Shown here in pieces: positions 59,771-64,000 of a stretch of DNA of 64,000 nucleotides. Location of the stretch: positions 306,176 to 370,175 of the forward strand of contig JACJWU010000004.1 in assembly GCA_020636995.1 (NCBI GenBank), given 5' to 3'. Below the pieces are notes generated by a model. That model did not search any database. It had not been told where the DNA came from and saw only the letters and a list, made by a program, of their open reading frames with translations. Both the position numbers and the translations under genes were made by a program. How positions within the stretch are numbered: the stretch's first letter is position 1; each line of letters opens with the position of its first letter. The DNA comes from Actinomycetota bacterium. Its GTDB lineage: Bacteria; Actinomycetota; Actinomycetes; S36-B12; UBA10799.

Positions 59771-61618
59771 CTATTCCACGGTGACCGACTTGGCCAGGTT
59801 GCGGGGCTGATCGACGTCGTGCCCCTTGGCCGTGGCCAGTTCGCAGGCGAACACCTGCAACGGCACAGTGGTGACCATCGGCTGCATCAAGGTGGGCACG
59901 GCCGGGACGTAGATGATCTCGTCCGCGTACGGTTCCACGCCCTCATCGCCCTCTTCGGCGATGACGATGGTGTACGCGCCGCGCGCCCGGATCTCCTGCA
60001 GGTTGGAGATCATCTTCTCGTACAGCACCGAACGACCCCCGGCAGAGGGCATGACCGAGATGACCGGCAGGCCGTCCTCGATCAAGGCGATGGGTCCGTG
60101 CTTCAACTCGCCGGCCGGGAATCCCTCGGCGTGCATGTAGGCGAGCTCCTTGAGTTTCAGCGCGCCCTCGAGTGCGACCGGGTACCCGACGTGTCGCCCC
60201 AGGAACAGCACCGAATTCGCATCCTTGAGCCCGCGCGCGAGTTCGCGGACCGGGTCCATCGTGTCCAGCACGAGGTCGATCTTGTTGGGCATGCTCGCCA
60301 GGTCCGAGACCAGCGACCGGATCTCGTCCCCGAACAGGTTCCCGCGGACCTGCCCGAGATACATGCCCAGCAACTGGGTCGCGACCAGTTGGGTGAGGAA
60401 CGCCTTGGTGGACGCGACCGCGATCTCCGGTCCGGCGTAGGTGTAGAGCGCGGCGTCGGACTCCCGCGGGATCGTGGAGCCCTGTGTGTTGCAGATGCTC
60501 AGCACCCGCGATCCCTGCTCGCGCGCATGCCGCACGGCCATCAGAGTGTCCATCGTCTCACCGGACTGCGAGATGGCCACAACGAGCGTCTGCCGGTCCA
60601 GAATCGGATCCCGGTAACGGAACTCGCTGGCCAGTTCGACCTCGACGGGGATGCGGGTCCAGTGCTCGATGGCGTACTTGGCCACCAGTCCGGCGTGATA
60701 CGCCGTTCCGCACGCGGCCACCACGATCTTGTCGATCTCGCGCAGCTCGGTGTCGGAGATCGTCAAGCCGTCCAGGACGAGTTGGTTGTCCTCGGTGATA
60801 CGGCCCAGCAGGGTGTCGGCCACGGCCTTCGGCTGCTCGGCGATCTCCTTGAGCATGAACAGGTCGTATCCCCCCTTCTCCGCGGCACTGGCATCCCAGG
60901 TGACCTCGTACTCGACTCCCTCCGCAGGGGCCCCGTCGAAGTCGGTGACGGACACACCCTCACGGGTGATCGTGATGACCTGGTCCTGCCCCAACTCCAT
61001 GGCCAGGCGGGTGTGCGCGATGAATGCCGAGACGTCGGAGGCAAGGAACGTCTCACCCTCGCCGATGCCGACCACGAGCGGAGAGTTCCGCCGGGCCCCG
61101 ACCAGGGTGTCCGGATCGTCCGCGGATGCGGCCACCAGGGTGAAGGCGCCGCGCAGCTGCTGGCATGTCCGCTGCATCGCCTCAGTGAGCGAGGCGGACT
61201 GCGCGACCATCTTGGCCAGCAGGTGGGCCGCGACCTCGGTGTCGGTCTCGCTGAGGAACTGCACCCCGTCGGCCTGCAGCACAGACCGCAGTTCGGCGAA
61301 GTTCTCGATGATCCCGTTGTGGATCACCGCCAGGGAGCCGTCCTCACTGAGGTGCGGATGCGCGTTGATGTCGTTGGGGGCGCCGTGGGTCGCCCAGCGG
61401 GTGTGGCCGATCCCTACCGTGGTGTCCGGCAAGGGGGACTCTGCCAGCGCCTTCTCCAGGTTGGCGAGTTTGCCGGCCCGCTTGCGGGACCGCACCCCTT
61501 CCGGTGTCACCACCGCCACACCCGCGGAGTCATATCCGCGGTATTCCAGTCGACGTAGACCCTCCACGACCACATGTGTCGCGTCCTGGCCCCCGACGTA
61601 CCCCACGATTCCGCACAT
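59771..61618 (-). CDS. glmS: Glutamine-fructose-6-phosphate aminotransferase
   Basis: A 615-residue enzyme making glucosamine-6-phosphate, the entry to UDP-GlcNAc and peptidoglycan. The N-terminal nucleophile Cys2 is in MCGIVGYVG, with the glutaminase motifs HTRWATHG and HNGIIEN. Two SIS domains follow (ACGTAYHAG and SQSGETMDT; LGRHVGYPVALEGALKLKEL). The C-terminus ends NLAKSVTVE as usual. TAGCGT lies 7 nt before the ATG. No glmS ribozyme-like leader could fit. Confidence 0.97.
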   Translation of the reverse strand: MCGIVGYVGGQDATHVVVEGLRRLEYRGYDSAGVAVVTPEGVRSRKRAGKLANLEKALAESPLPDTTVGIGHTRWATHGAPNDINAHPHLSEDGSLAVIHNGIIENFAELRSVLQADGVQFLSETDTEVAAHLLAKMVAQSASLTEAMQRTCQQLRGAFTLVAASADDPDTLVGARRNSPLVVGIGEGETFLASDVSAFIAHTRLAMELGQDQVITITREGVSVTDFDGAPAEGVEYEVTWDASAAEKGGYDLFMLKEIAEQPKAVADTLLGRITEDNQLVLDGLTISDTELREIDKIVVAACGTAYHAGLVAKYAIEHWTRIPVEVELASEFRYRDPILDRQTLVVAISQSGETMDTLMAVRHAREQGSRVLSICNTQGSTIPRESDAALYTYAGPEIAVASTKAFLTQLVATQLLGMYLGQVRGNLFGDEIRSLVSDLASMPNKIDLVLDTMDPVRELARGLKDANSVLFLGRHVGYPVALEGALKLKELAYMHAEGFPAGELKHGPIALIEDGLPVISVMPSAGGRSVLYEKMISNLQEIRARGAYTIVIAEEGDEGVEPYADEIIYVPAVPTLMQPMVTTVPLQVFACELATAKGHDVDQPRNLAKSVTVE

Positions 61619-61625
61619 GCACTCA

Positions 61626-61631
61626 ACGCTA
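61626..61631 (-). promoter_or_regulatory. -10 hexamer of glmS (leaderless)
   Basis: TAGCGT on the minus strand, with seven bases (TGAGTGC) before the ATG at 61618 and no ribosome-binding site. Confidence 0.45.
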
Positions 61632-61703
61632 CTCGCCCGCGTCGGCGCAGGTGCGACCCTGCGCCGACACTGAACGGATCTTGATTCGGTCTTGTGGTCG
61701 GCG

Positions 61704-62681
61704 TCAGCCCAGGATCTGCTCGAGTCGCTCGAAGCTGCGCTCCATCCCGTCGACCATGCCGGTGGCCAGCACCATGTCCCGCGTGGCCTTGTCCGGATAC
61801 TCCACGAGGATGCTGAGCAGTGTTGCCCCGTCCTCCTCCACCAACTGCAGGTCGTTGACTGTCGGTGGGTGATCCATCCCCGTCATCTGCTCGGTGACGA
61901 CCCAGCGGAAGACATCCGGGTCGACGTGCAGCGTTGTGCCATGGAAGCCGAACGGTGCGCCATCGACCCCCTCCTCGGGCTCCCATCCGTACCGATAGTC
62001 GCCCCCTTCGCGCAGGTCGATCTCGCAGACGGGCATACTCCAGCCGTCCGGGCCGAGCAGCCAGCGCTGTACGAGGTCGGGGGTCGTGTACGCCTTCCAC
62101 ACCACCTCCCGGGGCGCCTCGAGCAGGCGGGTGAACCGCACATGGGTGTCGCTGAGCACATCCATCTGGGTGCCCTTGCCGGCGGCGAACTCCCGCAGCC
62201 CCTGCAGGACCCGGTCGAGTTGGTTGAAGGCCATGGTCGCGCCTTCGACGGCGCCCATCTCCACGACCTGTTGCAGACCTTCCAGAGACGTGAAGTAGGT
62301 GGTGTTCCGGAGCTCGGCGCCCACCGGGCTCTCGAGGAACTCGAAGGTCATGCGCATGGAAGGGAGGTCGGGGTTCACCGACCCGTCGTCGAGCGCGAAG
62401 GCGTCGATGACCTCGAACGAGCGCGGCGGGTCGATCGCCAGGAACTCCCAGCGACCCCCGGAGCGCTCCCCGCGCGGCGAGGTCATGTGGTAGTTCGCCG
62501 TACCACCCACAGCGAAGTCGTGGCGGGTGAAGCGCGCCGGCCATCCGGGGGGCCCCCAGAACCGCTCGAGTTGGTCGGGCTCGGTGAAGGCGCTCCACAG
62601 TCGCTCAACGGTGACGGGGAACTCCGCCACCAAGGTCATGGTCAACGACTCGGGGTCGGTGGTCACAGAGGTCACGGGCAT
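61704..62681 (-). CDS. Tandem SRPBCC (AHSA1-like) domain protein
   Basis: A 325-residue cytosolic protein built of two SRPBCC/START-like modules of the AHSA1 type. Module 1 (about 15-155) has FPVTVERLWSAFTEPDQLERFWGPPGW, and module 2 (about 178-320) has LLEAPREVVWKAYTTPDLVQRWLLGPDGW. Fused pairs are less common than single-domain forms. It is the second gene of an operon behind an ArsR-type regulator; such pairs are frequent, and the ligand is unknown. Confidence 0.88.
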   Translation of the reverse strand: MPVTSVTTDPESLTMTLVAEFPVTVERLWSAFTEPDQLERFWGPPGWPARFTRHDFAVGGTANYHMTSPRGERSGGRWEFLAIDPPRSFEVIDAFALDDGSVNPDLPSMRMTFEFLESPVGAELRNTTYFTSLEGLQQVVEMGAVEGATMAFNQLDRVLQGLREFAAGKGTQMDVLSDTHVRFTRLLEAPREVVWKAYTTPDLVQRWLLGPDGWSMPVCEIDLREGGDYRYGWEPEEGVDGAPFGFHGTTLHVDPDVFRWVVTEQMTGMDHPPTVNDLQLVEEDGATLLSILVEYPDKATRDMVLATGMVDGMERSFERLEQILG

Positions 62682-62682
62682 G

Positions 62683-63069
62683 TCAGTCTCCAGGGTTCTC
62701 TCGGTCTTCGGCGCGGTCTTCAGTGCGTTCTTCAGCGAACAGGTCGTCGAGACGATCCACCCGTGCCCGCCAGAGTTGCTCGTATACGGCGAGCAGGCTC
62801 CGAGCGCGACGGATGGTCGCCGGATTCGCGCGGACCAGTCGTTGCCGACCCTCCGCGCGTTTGGTCACCAGTCCTGCGGATTCGAGGACAGCGACGTGTT
62901 TCTGTACCGCGGCGAACGACATCTCGTAATCCGCGGCCAGGTCCGACACCGAGGCTTCCCCCACGACCGTGCGACGTACGATGTCTCGGCGCGTGGCATC
63001 GGCCAGAGCGTGGAATATGCGATCCACCTCGGCATCGGAAAGTTCATATACAACCATTTGGTTGTACAT
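62683..63069 (-). CDS. ArsR family transcriptional regulator
   Basis: A 128-residue winged-helix protein. ALADATRRDIVRRTVVGEASVSDLAADYEMSFAAVQKHVAVLESAGLV is the HTH typical of the ArsR group that accompanies SRPBCC genes; no metal-site cysteines are present. A Glu/Arg-rich tail ends the protein. ATG 63069 lies at the edge of a perfect palindromic operator; ATG 63057 (MVVYELSD) inside it is an alternative start. One base separates its stop from the SRPBCC start. Confidence 0.9.
   Translation of the reverse strand: MYNQMVVYELSDAEVDRIFHALADATRRDIVRRTVVGEASVSDLAADYEMSFAAVQKHVAVLESAGLVTKRAEGRQRLVRANPATIRRARSLLAVYEQLWRARVDRLDDLFAEERTEDRAEDRENPGD
63049..63066 (-). promoter_or_regulatory. Palindromic operator of the ArsR gene
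   Basis: TACAACCA-TT-TGGTTGTA, a perfect 8-bp inverted repeat that overlaps the first codons. A TAATGT that could serve as -10 ends within its edge. Autorepression by the encoded regulator is likely. Confidence 0.7.
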
Positions 63070-63181
63070 TAGGTCACAACGGCCTTCGCGTCAACCGGTT
63101 GGTTCCGGTCGGTCCTGTGGGGCACTTCGGTGCGGTCGGCAGTCTGGTCAGACCGCGGCGGCCCATCCGTGGCCGGTGGAC

Positions 63182-64000
63182 TCAGAGCGACAGCTGTGCG
63201 CGGACGACGTCCGCGAGTCCGGCCGCGACCGCCTCGGCTGTCGCCTCGTCCGGGGCTTCCACCATCACCCGGACCAGCGGCTCGGTCCCGGATTTGCGCA
63301 GCAGCACCCGACCGGAATCGCCGAGGCGCGACTCGGCCTCGGAAACGGCCTGCGCCACCACATCGTTGGAATCGAGAGCGTTCTTGTCGACCCCGGCGAC
63401 GTTCACCAGCACCTGCGGCAGCCGGTCCATCACTGCCGCGAGTTCGGCCAGGGACTTACCGGTCGCCGCGACCCGGCTCATCACCTGCAGGGCGGTGAGG
63501 ATTCCGTCACCGGTTGTGGCGTGGTCGGTCATGACCACGTGACCACTCTGCTCGCCGCCGAGGATGTACCCCGATTCGAGCATCGCCTCCAGCACGTACC
63601 GGTCACCCACCGCGGTCTCCACGACCTGGATCCCCTCGCGCTGCATCGCCTGCTTGAATCCCAGGTTCGCCATCACTGTGGCGACCACGGTGTCCTTGAC
63701 CAGGCGCGACTGGTCCCGCAGGGACAGTGCGATGATCGCCATCAGTTGATCGCCGTCGACGAGGTTGCCGTCGGCGTCCACCGCCAGACACCTGTCGGCA
63801 TCGCCGTCATGCGCGATACCGAGGTCCGCACCATGCTCGCGCACTGCGCGCTGCAGATCCTCGATGTGCGTGGAGCCGCAGCCCGCGTTGATGTTGTACC
63901 CGTCTGGCCGGCAGTGGATCTCGATGACGTCCGCCCCGGCCTCGCGGTAGGTCAAAGGACCGACCAGACTCGCGGCGCCGTTCGCTCCGTCAACCACCAC
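63182..64000 (-). CDS. glmM: Phosphoglucosamine mutase, C-terminal part
   Basis: 272 residues, open at the right edge; the N-terminal domain with the active-site phosphoserine lies outside. The metal-binding loop HDGDADRCLAV, the sugar-binding GGEQSGHV and the phosphate-binding loop RKSGTEPLVRVMVEA mark GlmM rather than phosphomannomutase. It converts glucosamine-6-phosphate to glucosamine-1-phosphate, next after GlmS in the same direction. Confidence 0.95.
   Translation of the reverse strand: MVVDGANGAASLVGPLTYREAGADVIEIHCRPDGYNINAGCGSTHIEDLQRAVREHGADLGIAHDGDADRCLAVDADGNLVDGDQLMAIIALSLRDQSRLVKDTVVATVMANLGFKQAMQREGIQVVETAVGDRYVLEAMLESGYILGGEQSGHVVMTDHATTGDGILTALQVMSRVAATGKSLAELAAVMDRLPQVLVNVAGVDKNALDSNDVVAQAVSEAESRLGDSGRVLLRKSGTEPLVRVMVEAPDEATAEAVAAGLADVVRAQLSL

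Noticed and set aside
58433..61558. Plus-strand reading of 1,041 codons
   Set aside because: Antisense to ftsB, merR and glmS; length is a by-product of high GC.

Overview
The window is chromosomal DNA from a high-GC actinobacterium. The evidence is mycothiol chemistry (an Mca-type amidase at 2.1-2.9 kb), the ftsB-DUF501-ppx cell-division neighbourhood at 56.8-58.7 kb, a DUF222/HNH gene, actinobacterial lipoprotein and Tat signals, and an AftD-like arabinofuranosyltransferase. Many starts are GTG. At least eight genes have a TANNNT -10 hexamer exactly 6 nt before the start codon, so leaderless transcription looks common. I cannot name the genus. No prophage, CRISPR array or intact insertion sequence is visible.

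Layout. 0-1.2 kb: the end of a polysaccharide ABC exporter (permease plus an ATPase-like subunit that has lost its Walker A motif). 1.2-5.7 kb: small membrane proteins, Mca, GreA, a rhodanese lipoprotein with a palindromic operator, a tandem-repeat patch with an IS481-type transposase remnant, and IlvA. 5.7-16.2 kb: FIST protein, subtilisin, MarR/MFS pair, a large GH67-like membrane protein, hydrolase, MFS and MsrA. 16.2-17 kb: an HTH-MNT nucleotidyltransferase with a broken HepT partner. 17-24.4 kb: a copper module, with CopA, a BNR lipoprotein, a DUF305 lipoprotein and a multicopper oxidase on the minus strand, and a SHOCT protein, response regulator and sensor kinase divergent from it. 24.5-29.7 kb: PadR-permease pair, diguanylate cyclase, DUF222/HNH protein and a collagen-like secreted protein.

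29.7-50.6 kb is the most unusual part: a cell-surface glycan locus. It holds glycosyltransferases, a flippase, two large GT-C-like membrane proteins, a nucleotidyltransferase/kinase fusion and a metallophosphoesterase. Interleaved are duplicated cassettes: two GT4 glycosyltransferases each followed by a 62-63 aa two-helix membrane protein, two signal-peptide proteins with a shared beta-rich domain, and two 600-residue secreted proteins (fibronectin-III modules plus a lectin-like C-terminus). The GT4 copies are virtually identical over the C-terminal half and diverged over the N-terminal half, which suggests the same donor sugar with different acceptors, kept alike by gene conversion or strong selection.

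50.6-64 kb is mostly housekeeping: SGNH hydrolase, MBL hydrolase, BI-1 family protein, a second subtilisin, tRNA-Leu(UAA), peptide deformylase, ACT protein, Ppx/GppA, DUF501, FtsB, a TipA-type MerR regulator with a textbook 19-bp-spacer promoter, GlmS, an ArsR/SRPBCC pair and the C-terminal part of GlmM. GlmS and GlmM supply UDP-GlcNAc precursors for the envelope.
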